Assembly (NCBI GenBank): GCA_036771375.1
Contig: DAIPHL010000069.1
Coordinates: forward strand, 1-11,165
Length of the DNA: 11,165 bases
Origin: DAIPHL01 sp036771375
GTDB lineage: Bacteria > Synergistota > Synergistia > Synergistales > Synergistaceae
Reading direction: 5' to 3'
The notes beneath the pieces were generated by a model. It was not told where the DNA came from, ran no database searches, and saw only the letters and a program-made list of their open reading frames with translations. This document shows positions 1 through 5,992 of the stretch, piece after piece. Position 1 is the first letter of the stretch. Each line of letters starts with the position of its first letter. The position numbers and the translations under genes are program-made.

Positions 1-1211
1 GTCCTTTTGGTTGCGAGGGTGGCTCCCATCGTGGCGGTGAGCGACGGATCGGTCAGGCGGAGGATGGGAGGCAGCGTCGGGTCTTTCATCAACCAGCATA
101 TCGCCGACAGAGGCTCGTCGATACGATCGACGCGGTCGGGAGACCAAAAACGGGATTTGATCGCGCGTCCATTGCCGTTGCGGATGTCCTCCGGAACGAC
201 GATGCGTTTCCCGTTTGCGTCGATCGTCGCTCCGCAGTTCTGAAGGGTGACGAGAAATTTGTTCGCCTCGCAGCCGATGGGGTAGTCCTGTACCTTGTCG
301 AAGTACGCCGGCTCCATGGCGATGGCGTACTTTCCGTCTACGTTCACGGCGAGCGCGTCGTCGTGCAGAACGGTGATCTCGTATTTGTCCCGGTGTTTTG
401 CGTGCGTGATGGTCGACTTTCCCGAGCCGGAGAGCCCGAAGACGGCGAGAACGAAGGAACGTCCTCCCTCCTTCGTTCTGTAACGCTTCAGGCCGCCGTG
501 ACAGGCCGCGTATCCGTTGCGTGCGGCGATTCCCCATGCGAGGGTTAACGTTCCCTTCTTGATCTCTCCGAAATATCTCATGCCGAGGATCGCGGCGCAA
601 TTCTGCTCCGGAGAGAAGACCGCGAGGCCGAGCGGATAGTCCGGATGGCTCCACTCCGGGTCCGCGAAGACGAAGATATCGCCGTCCGAAGCGATCTCGC
701 GGGAGTTCTCGTATCGCTTTTTGTACTCTTCGTTGATGGCCTGAAAATTGATCATCCAGCTGAGGAGGTTGTTTTCGAAGCCCTCCGGGATGAGAAGGTT
801 CGCCTTGACCATGAAGTCTTCGTCAAGTCCGACGATGGCCTCTCCGTGGTACAGCTTTCTGAATCTCGCGCGATAGGCCGCTTCCCGCAGGATCGTGGCC
901 AGATCGGCCGTGTTGACACCGGGGTGCCCGATGATTCTGCGCGCAGCCGCGCATCTTCCGACGACCGCACCGTCGTTGAACAACAAAACGTTGCTCCCCT
1001 TCGGCAGGCCGAGGTCTTCGGTCCTGTAGATCGGCATCCCTGTCAGCTCGATCGTTCCCGGGCTGTTTTTGGCGAGCTCGTAGGCCATTTCGGTGTTCGG
1101 AACGCGGACCACGTTGTTGCCGTAAAAGACGGACTCGATGGTGGTACGAATTGGTGTTTTGTGAAGTTTGGCGAAACTTTCGGCATCACTGTAACAGCTT
1201 TTGGTGCTCAT
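1..1211 (-). CDS. pckA: ATP-dependent phosphoenolpyruvate carboxykinase, N-terminal part (cut by window edge)
   Basis: The product interconverts oxaloacetate + ATP and PEP + CO2 + ADP in the cytoplasm, linking the C4 acids to glycolysis and gluconeogenesis. About 403 codons are present; the family is usually about 520-540 residues, so the C-terminal quarter lies beyond base 1. Visible motifs are the P-loop GLSGSGKST at residues 259-267, the following HDD at 283-285 (kinase-2 type metal site), and further on RNGNGRAIKSRFWSPDR and MGATLATKR, which resemble clostridial and Synergistes enzymes more than E. coli PckA. The start is ATG at 1211-1209, preceded by GGGAGG with a 7-base spacer. The gene is divergent from rny across an AT-rich control region. 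No frameshift was seen. I am sure of the family; nucleotide specificity (ATP rather than GTP) follows from the family. Confidence 0.93.
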   Translation of the reverse strand, partial: MSTKSCYSDAESFAKLHKTPIRTTIESVFYGNNVVRVPNTEMAYELAKNSPGTIELTGMPIYRTEDLGLPKGSNVLLFNDGAVVGRCAAARRIIGHPGVNTADLATILREAAYRARFRKLYHGEAIVGLDEDFMVKANLLIPEGFENNLLSWMINFQAINEEYKKRYENSREIASDGDIFVFADPEWSHPDYPLGLAVFSPEQNCAAILGMRYFGEIKKGTLTLAWGIAARNGYAACHGGLKRYRTKEGGRSFVLAVFGLSGSGKSTITHAKHRDKYEITVLHDDALAVNVDGKYAIAMEPAYFDKVQDYPIGCEANKFLVTLQNCGATIDANGKRIVVPEDIRNGNGRAIKSRFWSPDRVDRIDEPLSAICWLMKDPTLPPILRLTDPSLTATMGATLATKR

Positions 1212-1285
1212 TATGGCGCCTCCCTGTTTGATTGTCCCATTTGGAACCATTCCGCAGCATATGACTATGTAGTTTGGACCTAAAA

Positions 1286-1314
1286 ATTGTTTTTGACAAG
1301 TCCATTTATGACAA
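1286..1314 (-). promoter_or_regulatory. Possible pckA promoter
   Basis: On the minus strand TTGTCA (1314-1309) is followed after 17 bases by AACAAT (1291-1286), matching 5/6 and 4/6 of the sigma-70 consensus. This would give a leader of about 68 bases before the pckA ATG. The -35 overlaps the CRP/FNR-like palindrome at 1307-1322. It is the best candidate in the region, but the match is moderate and the area is AT-rich. Confidence 0.35.
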
Positions 1315-1322
1315 AAATCACA
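1307..1322. promoter_or_regulatory. CRP/FNR-superfamily-like palindrome
   Basis: The plus strand reads TATGA-N6-TCACA, equal to TGTGA-N6-TCATA on the minus strand. This is one base off the symmetrical TGTGA-N6-TCACA consensus of CRP-type regulators. It lies between the divergent pckA and rny promoters, overlapping the candidate pckA -35 and centred about 55 bases upstream of the predicted rny start. A catabolite or redox regulator acting on PEP carboxykinase would make sense. The assignment rests on sequence similarity only, and chance matches are possible in AT-rich DNA. Confidence 0.35.
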
Positions 1323-1334
1323 AAAAATTCGGAC

Positions 1335-1363
1335 TTGAGTTCGTCCACGATAAACGGTACAAT
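1335..1363 (+). promoter_or_regulatory. Sigma-70-type promoter of the rny-ymdB operon
   Basis: TTGAGT (1335-1340), a 17-base spacer and TACAAT (1358-1363) give 4/6 and 5/6 consensus matches at ideal spacing. Transcription would start near 1370, leaving a leader of about 80 bases before the rny ATG. The leader contains a short inverted repeat CCAT-N5-ATGG at 1387-1399. Confidence 0.6.
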
Positions 1364-1448
1364 GAAGAGGTTGCGGACAACGGTTCCATGACAAATGGTT
1401 GTTTTTATCTTCGAACCTTGACAAATCATATAGTGGGGTGATTCAAGA

Positions 1449-2987
1449 ATGGAGTTGACACTTGCTGCGGTTGGAGCCGTAGCAGTCGTTATTGGTGTTG
1501 TGGCCGGAGTTCTGGTCCACAAAATGATACTGGACAAACATGAAGAGGGTGCGGTTTCGAAAGCGGAAAAATTGCTCGAAGAGGCCGCGAACAAGGCCGA
1601 ACAGACCCGAAAGGATCTGATGTCGGAGACCAGGGAAGAAATTCATCGCCTCAGGCAGGAAGCGGACAGAGAGACCAAAGAACGCAGAAGCGAGTTGCAG
1701 CGGGCCGAACGCAAGCTCGAACAGAAGGAAGAGAACCTCGACAGGAAACTGGAGAGCGTGGTCAGGAAGGAAGAGGAGCTCAAGGCGAAGTTCGAAGACG
1801 TCAAAAGCAAGATGGACGAGCTGAGCGACCGCGAGAGTGCGCTGATCTCCCGCTTGGAGGAAATCGCCAGGCTTTCCAGGGACGAGGCGAAGGAGATTCT
1901 TCTTGCCGAGGTCGAGAACGAAGCGAGCCACATCATCGGGCTGCGTCTCAAGGAGTTGGAGGAGAAGGCCAAGCGCGAGTCCGACCGAAAGGCGCGCGAG
2001 ATCATCACGACGGCGATACAGCGTTGCTGCGTCGATTTCACGTCGGAGATCGCGGTGAGCGTCGTCCAGATCCCCTCGGACGAGATGAAGGGACGGATCA
2101 TCGGCCGGGAAGGCAGAAACATCAGGACGTTCGAGACGATATCGGGCGTCGACCTGATCGTGGACGATACGCCCGAGGCGGTGACGTTGAGCTGTTTCGA
2201 TCCGGTTCGGCGCGAGGTCGCCCGAATCGCACTCGAACGTTTGATACAGGATGGACGAATTCATCCCGCCCGGATTGAGGAGATCATAGAGAAAGCGCAA
2301 CGGGATGTCGACGCGCAGATCATGGAGGCGAGCGAAGAGGCCCTTCTCGAAACGGGTATCAAGCACATGCATCCCGATCTGGCGAGGTTGATCGGACAGC
2401 TGCGATTTCGCTCCAGCTACGGACAGAACGCTCTTCACCATAGCCTGGAGGTCGCACATCTGTGTGGGCTTTTTGCGGCGGAGCTGGGGCTTGACGAAAC
2501 GCTCGCCAAGCGTGCGGGTCTGTTGCACGACATAGGAAAGGCCGTGGACCACCAGGTAGAAGGGCCGCATGCCATGATCGGCGCGGACATCGCCAAGAGG
2601 TACAACGAACCGCCCGAGATCGTAAATGCCATCGCGTCTCATCATGAGGACGAGGAGCCGCAGACCCTGTACGCGTTGCTCGTGGCCTCTGCGGACGCGG
2701 TGAGCGCCTCCAGGCCCGGCGCGCGCAGAGAGAGCCTCGATGCGTATATCAAACGTCTGGAAAAGATCGAGGAGATCGCAAACTCCTTCGAGGGCGTCAG
2801 CAAGGCTTTTGCGATACAGGCCGGCCGGGAGGTCCGCGTGGCGGTCTCTCCGGATTCCACCGATGATGGCCAGATGCAGAAGATCGCGTATGACATCGCA
2901 AGAAAGATCGAAGCCGAGATGAAATATCCCGGCCAGATCAAAGTCACCCTCATAAGGGAGACTCGCGTGGTCGACTACGCCAAGTAG
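1449..2987 (+). CDS. rny: Ribonuclease Y (membrane-anchored endoribonuclease)
   Basis: RNase Y starts bulk mRNA decay by endonucleolytic cleavage at the inner face of the membrane. At 512 residues it matches the family (about 520). In order it shows: an N-terminal membrane helix (about residues 3-24); a long charged coiled coil (about 26-190) rich in Glu, Lys and Arg; a KH RNA-binding domain with the GxxG motif inside GRIIGREGRN (215-224); and an HD metal-dependent hydrolase domain with HHSLEVAHL followed by LLHDIGK, whose catalytic His-Asp pair is H360-D361, then SHHEDEE. The C-terminus follows the family pattern, ending RETRVVDYAK. The ATG at 1449 has GGGGTGA about 8 bases upstream. ymdB follows after 7 bases, a conserved pairing in many bacteria. 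Confidence 0.97.
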   Translation: MELTLAAVGAVAVVIGVVAGVLVHKMILDKHEEGAVSKAEKLLEEAANKAEQTRKDLMSETREEIHRLRQEADRETKERRSELQRAERKLEQKEENLDRKLESVVRKEEELKAKFEDVKSKMDELSDRESALISRLEEIARLSRDEAKEILLAEVENEASHIIGLRLKELEEKAKRESDRKAREIITTAIQRCCVDFTSEIAVSVVQIPSDEMKGRIIGREGRNIRTFETISGVDLIVDDTPEAVTLSCFDPVRREVARIALERLIQDGRIHPARIEEIIEKAQRDVDAQIMEASEEALLETGIKHMHPDLARLIGQLRFRSSYGQNALHHSLEVAHLCGLFAAELGLDETLAKRAGLLHDIGKAVDHQVEGPHAMIGADIAKRYNEPPEIVNAIASHHEDEEPQTLYALLVASADAVSASRPGARRESLDAYIKRLEKIEEIANSFEGVSKAFAIQAGREVRVAVSPDSTDDGQMQKIAYDIARKIEAEMKYPGQIKVTLIRETRVVDYAK

Positions 2988-2994
2988 GCGTGTC

Positions 2995-3771
2995 ATGAGA
3001 ATTCTCTTCATAGGGGACATTTTCGGAAAGCCGGGGCGGATGACGCTCGCGAAGAAGCTTCCCGAACTTCGAGTAAACGAAGGACCCATCGACTTTGTGA
3101 TTATCAATTGCGAGAATTCGGCCGCGGGTTTCGGTCTCACGGAGCGCTTGATGGACGAGCTCTTCGCTCTTGGCGTGGACGTCATGACGTCCGGCAACCA
3201 CATCTGGGACAAAAAGGAGTTCGTCCCGGTTTTGGACAGAGAGCCGAGGGTTCTGCGCCCTGCCAACTACCCGCCGGGAACCCCCGGAAAGGGTTGTGTG
3301 ACGATCGAGAAGAACGGCCTTCGCCTTTCGGTGATCAATCTTCAGGGACGTGCGTTCATGCCGCCCATCGACTGCCCGTTTCGGGTGGCGGATGAGCTGA
3401 TTTCGGCAGCGGAATCGACGGTGATCCTGGTCGATTTCCACGCCGAGGCGACCGCGGAGAAAATGGCGCTGGCGAGGTACATAGACGGCAGGGTCTCCGC
3501 CCTGGTGGGGACGCATACGCACGTGCAGACCGCCGATAACGTGCTTTTGCCGCAGGGCACGGCGTATATCACGGATGTAGGTATGACCGGCGGGCACGGT
3601 GGTGTGATCGGCATACAGTACGCATCGGCTCGGTCGAAATTCCTGACGGGCCTGCCGACCAGGTTCGAAGTCGAGGAAAACGATCCCCGGCTACAGGGCG
3701 TCGTGATCGACGTCGACGACGAGACTGGAAGAGCGCTCGACATCCGAAGGCTCGACATGCCGGGAGATTGA
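2995..3771 (+). CDS. ymdB: YmdB-family metallophosphoesterase (2',3'-cyclic nucleotide phosphodiesterase)
   Basis: This 258-residue calcineurin-like metallophosphoesterase belongs to the YmdB (TIGR00282) family; in Bacillus YmdB hydrolyses 2',3'-cyclic nucleotides and affects motility and biofilm choice. The dimetal ligands are all present: D8 (GDIFG), E40 (NCENSA), N68 (SGNHIWD), H149 (DFHAEAT), and H174 and H176 (GTHTHVQTAD). The length equals that of family members (about 260). The start is ATG at 2995, 7 bases after the rny stop, with only a weak ribosome site, which suggests translational coupling to rny. RNase Y products can carry cyclic phosphate ends, so the pairing has a plausible link to RNA decay, but that link is inference. 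A strong terminator begins 28 bases after the stop. Confidence 0.95.
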   Translation: MRILFIGDIFGKPGRMTLAKKLPELRVNEGPIDFVIINCENSAAGFGLTERLMDELFALGVDVMTSGNHIWDKKEFVPVLDREPRVLRPANYPPGTPGKGCVTIEKNGLRLSVINLQGRAFMPPIDCPFRVADELISAAESTVILVDFHAEATAEKMALARYIDGRVSALVGTHTHVQTADNVLLPQGTAYITDVGMTGGHGGVIGIQYASARSKFLTGLPTRFEVEENDPRLQGVVIDVDDETGRALDIRRLDMPGD

Positions 3772-3799
3772 CCAACGGACGCGAATCGATACGACGATG

Positions 3800-3838
3800 G
3801 ACGGGGGAAGCGGCAAGACGCTTTTCCCGTCTTTTTTT
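3800..3838 (+). terminator. Intrinsic terminator of the rny-ymdB operon
   Basis: A 13-bp stem is formed by GACGGGGGAAGCG (3800-3812) and CGCTTTTCCCGTC (3819-3831), with two G-U pairs and a 6-base loop. Seven T residues (3832-3838) follow directly. This is a textbook rho-independent terminator. Confidence 0.9.
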
Positions 3839-3849
3839 CTGGACGATCC

Positions 3850-3901
3850 ACTCCGCCGGAGGGCGGGAGTCCCCGAAAGACCGGGTCGGCCGTTTCTCGG
3901 C
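3850..3901. other. Three consecutive GC-rich hairpins upstream of the riboswitch
   Basis: Between the ymdB terminator and the riboswitch are three adjacent potential hairpins: ACTCCGCC/GGCGGGAGT (3850-3870, one bulge), CCCG/CGGG (3872-3885, 6-base loop) and GCCG/CGGC (3889-3901, 5-base loop). No T-run follows and no known RNA family was recognised. They may be part of the riboswitch leader if transcription starts upstream, or a separate protein-binding or repeat element. Confidence 0.4.
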
Positions 3902-3917
3902 GCGGATGCACTATACT

Positions 3918-4027
3918 GCGGGAGAGGTTTCGTGAAGAGATGAACGAGGTGTTGAAGAGGCAAAGCCACGCAAGAACTCTCGGGAAAAAAGAACGTTCGG
4001 ACGAGCTGCGAAGGTGCTGTCGAGAGT
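3918..4027 (+). promoter_or_regulatory. Glycine riboswitch (single aptamer) upstream of trxA-grdA
   Basis: The order of conserved elements matches the glycine riboswitch (gcvT) aptamer: GGGAGAG (3920-3926); a small stem TCGT/ACGA (3930-3947); the core TTGAAGAGGCAAAGCC (3952-3967, compare family GCCGAAGGGGCAA); then AACTCTCGGGAAAAAAGAAC (3975-3994, compare family CTCTCAGGCAAAAGGAC). GAGAG (3922-3926) pairs with CTCTC (3977-3981). A second complete aptamer is not visible; the stretch 3998-4021 can form only a small bulged stem (GAC-AGC/GCT-GTC), possibly a ghost-aptamer remnant. A long terminator follows at once and glycine reductase genes lie downstream, which is the expected regulon. Odd points: the outer P1 stem is not convincing, and the only TATACT-like -10 (3912-3917, no good -35) abuts the aptamer, so the transcription start is unclear. 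Confidence 0.75.
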
Positions 4028-4028
4028 G

Positions 4029-4080
4029 TGACACCCCGTGAGACTTGCATCGTTCAAGCTTTACATCGTGTCGTTTTTTT
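4029..4080 (+). terminator. Riboswitch-controlled intrinsic terminator
   Basis: An outer stem GACAC (4030-4034)/GTGTC (4068-4072), closed by a T-G pair, encloses a 3x3 internal loop and an inner stem 4038-4047/4055-4064 with one mismatch. One base later come seven T residues (4074-4080). It lies between the glycine aptamer and the trxA ribosome site, so it is the likely expression platform. Its 5' arm (GACACC, 4030-4035) can instead pair with GGTG at 4013-4016 plus TC at 4020-4021, a possible antiterminator. Confidence 0.75.
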
Positions 4081-4129
4081 GTTTATCATGGTGTGGGCGT
4101 CTGAATCAAAGGAAAGGGGAGAATTTCGC

Positions 4130-4450
4130 ATGATCGAGGTGAACAAGGAGAATTTCGACGACGAGGTGACAAAGAGTGCGATCCCCGTTGTGGTGGACCT
4201 CTGGGGGCCGAAGTGCGGTCCTTGTCTCGCGCTGATGCCGCAGGTCGAGGCGCTCGCCGGTTCCTACGAAGGAAGGGTGAAGTTCTGCAAACTCAACACA
4301 GCGGAGAACCGCCGGCTCTGCGGAACGCTCCGGGTGATCAGCGTTCCCACCTTTCTCTTTTATCGAAACGGGGCGCTCCTCTCCCGCATCACCGGCGACG
4401 AGGCCACGATCGAGGCGATCGAAGAGCAGACGAAAAAACTGGTCGAGTAG
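4130..4450 (+). CDS. trxA: Thioredoxin of the glycine reductase system
   Basis: This 106-residue single-domain thioredoxin has the redox motif C29-G-P-C32 (WGPKCGPC) and the cis-proline loop SVPTF (P73). No signal peptide is present, so it is cytoplasmic. In amino-acid fermenters such a thioredoxin passes electrons from thioredoxin reductase to the glycine, sarcosine or betaine reductase complex. The start is ATG at 4130, with AGGGGAG and an 8-base spacer. An in-frame ATG at 4028 is open but would translate the riboswitch terminator, so it is rejected. grdA follows 50 bases later in what looks like one transcript. Glycine-reductase thioredoxins in clostridia often have a changed active site (GCxPC); here it is the ordinary CGPC. 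Assignment to glycine reductase comes from the neighbour and riboswitch. Confidence 0.92.
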   Translation: MIEVNKENFDDEVTKSAIPVVVDLWGPKCGPCLALMPQVEALAGSYEGRVKFCKLNTAENRRLCGTLRVISVPTFLFYRNGALLSRITGDEATIEAIEEQTKKLVE

Positions 4451-4500
4451 GGAGTTTGGTCGACCGGGACGGAAAAGGCGCAAAAAAGGAGGTGAGAACG

Positions 4501-4977
4501 ATGGGAAAGCTGGCGGGTAAGAACCTGTTGTTGCTTGGCGAACGCGATGGCGTGCCCGGATCGGCCATGGAGGCCTGTTTCAGGGACAGCGGCGCAGAGA
4601 TCGTTTTCTCCGTGACCGAGTGCCTCGCCTGAACGGTCGGAGGAGCAATGGATCTGCAAAGTCAGCAGCGGGTGAAGGATGCGGCCGAGAAATACGGCGC
4701 GGAAAACGTGGTGATCATCCTGGGCTCCTCCGACGGGGAGAGTGCGGAGATGTTTGCGGAGACCGTGACGGTCGGAGATCCTACCTTTACAGGTCCGTTG
4801 AGCGGGGTCTCGTTGGGACTCCCGGTATATCATGTTTTCGAAGAAGAGATCAGGGCCGAGGCCGACCCCTCGGCGTGGAAGGAGCACGTGGGCGCGTTGG
4901 AGACGGCGTTGGACACGGATGCCCTCTCCTCCGCAGTCGCGAAGATGAGGGAGGAACACGGCGGGGCCAGATTGTAG
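4501..4977 (+). CDS. grdA: Glycine/sarcosine/betaine reductase selenoprotein A (in-frame UGA = selenocysteine)
   Basis: GrdA carries the carboxymethyl group as a Sec selenoether between the substrate-specific protein B and the acetyl-phosphate-forming protein C. The reading frame runs from ATG 4501 to TAG 4977, giving 158 residues including Sec, the usual family length. The only interruption is TGA at 4630-4632 (residue 44). It lies in TECLA-U-TVGGAMD, which aligns without gaps to the family pattern TECFV-U-TAAGAMD, keeping the C41-x-x-U44 redox pair. Upstream LLLGERDGVPGSAMEAC and downstream AETVTVGDPTFTGPLSGV are strongly GrdA-like on both sides, which rules out a chance stop. The ribosome site AGGAGGTGA is near perfect. 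The Sec machinery (selABCD) and other grd genes are not in the window. Ordinary gene callers would report two fragments or start at the ATG at 4648. Confidence 0.95.
4630..4668 (+). promoter_or_regulatory. Sec codon and candidate SECIS hairpin in grdA
   Basis: The UGA Sec codon (4630-4632) is followed 21 bases later by a hairpin CTGC (4654-4657)/GCAG (4665-4668) with a 7-base loop AAAGTCA. Bacterial SECIS elements recognised by SelB sit in this range downstream of the UGA. The stem is short (4 bp), so the exact structure is uncertain, though some such element is required for Sec insertion. Confidence 0.45.
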
Positions 4978-5011
4978 TCCCCTCCGGTTTTCTAAAAAAA
5001 AGAGACGAATG

Positions 5012-5052
5012 CGTCGGGGGCATCCGAAAAGCGATCCGGTGTGCCTCCGACG
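5012..5052 (+). other. Strong hairpin downstream of grdA, possible 3' end
   Basis: An 11-bp arm pair CGTCGGGGGCA (5012-5022)/TGCCTCCGACG (5042-5052) with one G-U pair continues after a small internal loop into CCG/CGG (5024-5026/5037-5039), with a 10-base loop. It starts 35 bases after the grdA stop. No T-run follows, so it may be an RNA-stabilising or rho-dependent 3' end rather than a classical terminator. Read on the minus strand, the overlapping small stem GACG-N4-CGTC (5004-5015) is followed by TCT7 and would resemble a terminator, but no minus-strand gene precedes it. Confidence 0.4.
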
Positions 5053-5338
5053 TGTCATATCCGCCGAAGAGGCGTCTTGAGGCGGGAGAAAGTGAACCCC
5101 GTCCCGTCGTAAAGAGCGTGACGCCGCTCGATCGAAGCTTCCGCGGCCCCCCCGCGGTGAGGAGGGGGCTCTTTGGCGTGTTCGGGTCGCACGAAGCCTC
5201 GAAGGATCTCGTCCCCGGATTGTCTTGCGACAGGTGGAGGAAGGGTCCTTCCGTGTTTTTCGCCAACTCACCGACCTCCCTCTTTCGGGGTGCGGCGGAC
5301 GATCTTGCGGGAGGCCCTGCGAAGGAGGCGAACCGGTG
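5053..5338. other. Structured non-coding gap between grdA and tag
   Basis: No convincing gene is present on either strand. The gap contains CCGCGG-N5-CCGCGG (5141-5157), an overlapping GCCCCC/GGGGGC pair (5146-5151/5164-5169) followed by TCTTT, and GGAAG-GGTC-CTTCC (5239-5252) followed three bases later by T5 (5256-5260). The last two resemble weak intrinsic terminators and could end leftover trxA-grdA transcription or attenuate tag. No clear promoter for tag was found. No known riboswitch motif was recognised. Confidence 0.35.
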
Positions 5339-5950
5339 ATGAATGGAACGCTCCGCCGCTGTCCCTGGGCGGAACGAAGCGAAATCGAACGGGACTATCA
5401 CGACCGAGTCTGGGGTGTTCCCCTGCACGACGAGAAGGGCCTTTTCAAGATGCTCTGTCTGGAAGCCATGCAGGCCGGTTTGAGTTGGGTCACGGTTCTG
5501 AAGAAGATGAATGCGCTCTCCTCGGCGTTCGACGACTTCGATGCGACGTGTATGGCGGCGTACGACGAGCGAAAGATCGCCGCGTTGATGGAGACGAAGG
5601 GTATCATCCGCAATCGCCTCAAGATTCGAGCGATGATCGCAAACGCCGGGGCCCTCCTGCGTTTGCGAGAAGTGCACGGTTCCCTCGATGCCTTTCTCTG
5701 GCGCTACGTGGACTTCCGGCCGATCCTCAACGAATGGCACGACGTAAGCGAAGTCCCGGCGCGGACACCCCTGTCGGCGCGCATCGGGAACGACCTGAAA
5801 AAGCTTGGTTTCCGATTTGTCGGTCCGACGATCGTCTACTCGTTCATGCAGGCGGTGGGAATGGTAAACGACCATCTGCTCGCCTGCCCCTTCAGAAATG
5901 CCCCAAGCGGTGGCGCCGCCTCCCTTGTGTGTGAAGAGCGGAGGGATTGA
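5339..5950 (+). CDS. tag: DNA-3-methyladenine glycosylase I
   Basis: Tag removes 3-methyladenine from alkylated DNA, starting base-excision repair. The 203-residue protein follows E. coli Tag throughout. The zinc ligands are conserved: C8 (RRCPW), H21 (YHDRVWG), H179 and C183 (NDHLLAC). Also conserved are E42 (CLEAMQAGLSW), which reads the damaged base, W50, and the FVGPTIVYSFMQA segment. I chose ATG 5339, with GGAGG 10 bases upstream; an in-frame GTG at 5336 with a 7-base spacer is equally possible. An upstream in-frame extension to 5225 has no homology and is rejected. The stop overlaps the -35 of the tRNA-Cys promoter. About 17 C-terminal residues extend past the last zinc ligand, with no recognised role. 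Confidence 0.96.
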   Translation: MNGTLRRCPWAERSEIERDYHDRVWGVPLHDEKGLFKMLCLEAMQAGLSWVTVLKKMNALSSAFDDFDATCMAAYDERKIAALMETKGIIRNRLKIRAMIANAGALLRLREVHGSLDAFLWRYVDFRPILNEWHDVSEVPARTPLSARIGNDLKKLGFRFVGPTIVYSFMQAVGMVNDHLLACPFRNAPSGGAASLVCEERRD

Positions 5951-5976
5951 CCAAATCGACTTCCGTCTGATAAGAT
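5947..5976 (+). promoter_or_regulatory. Promoter of tRNA-Cys
   Basis: TTGACC (5947-5952), an 18-base spacer and TAAGAT (5971-5976) match the sigma-70 consensus at 5/6 and 4/6. The -35 overlaps the tag stop codon. The start would fall near 5983, about 10 bases before the mature tRNA. Confidence 0.6.
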
Positions 5977-5992
5977 ATGGTGCGTTCTTCGA

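Noticed and set aside
645..1283. 212-codon plus-strand open frame
   Set aside because: It is antisense to the PEP carboxykinase and shows no protein family features.
1418..1434. TTGACA with nearby TATAGT as an rny promoter
   Set aside because: The two hexamers are only about 5 bases apart and would start transcription at the ribosome site; the 1335-1363 promoter is far better.
1443..3266. 607-codon minus-strand open frame
   Set aside because: It lies antisense to rny and ymdB, both unmistakable; its translation has no recognisable domain and is a shadow of GC-rich codon use.
4028..4129. N-terminal extension of the thioredoxin from ATG 4028
   Set aside because: It would translate the riboswitch terminator, lacks homology to thioredoxin, and the ATG at 4130 has a strong ribosome site.
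4621..4650. Idea that the Sec had moved relative to the usual GrdA motif
   Set aside because: On re-alignment the pattern TEC-x-x-U-T-x-x-GAMD matches the family position (CxxU, Sec at residue 44), so the motif is normal.
4648..4977. Separate 109-residue protein starting after the UGA
   Set aside because: It is the C-terminal part of GrdA; the UGA is the Sec codon and the frame continues without a shift.
5225..5338. In-frame 38-residue extension of Tag
   Set aside because: The extra residues have no counterpart in the family, and the ribosome site at 5324-5328 fits starts at 5336 or 5339.
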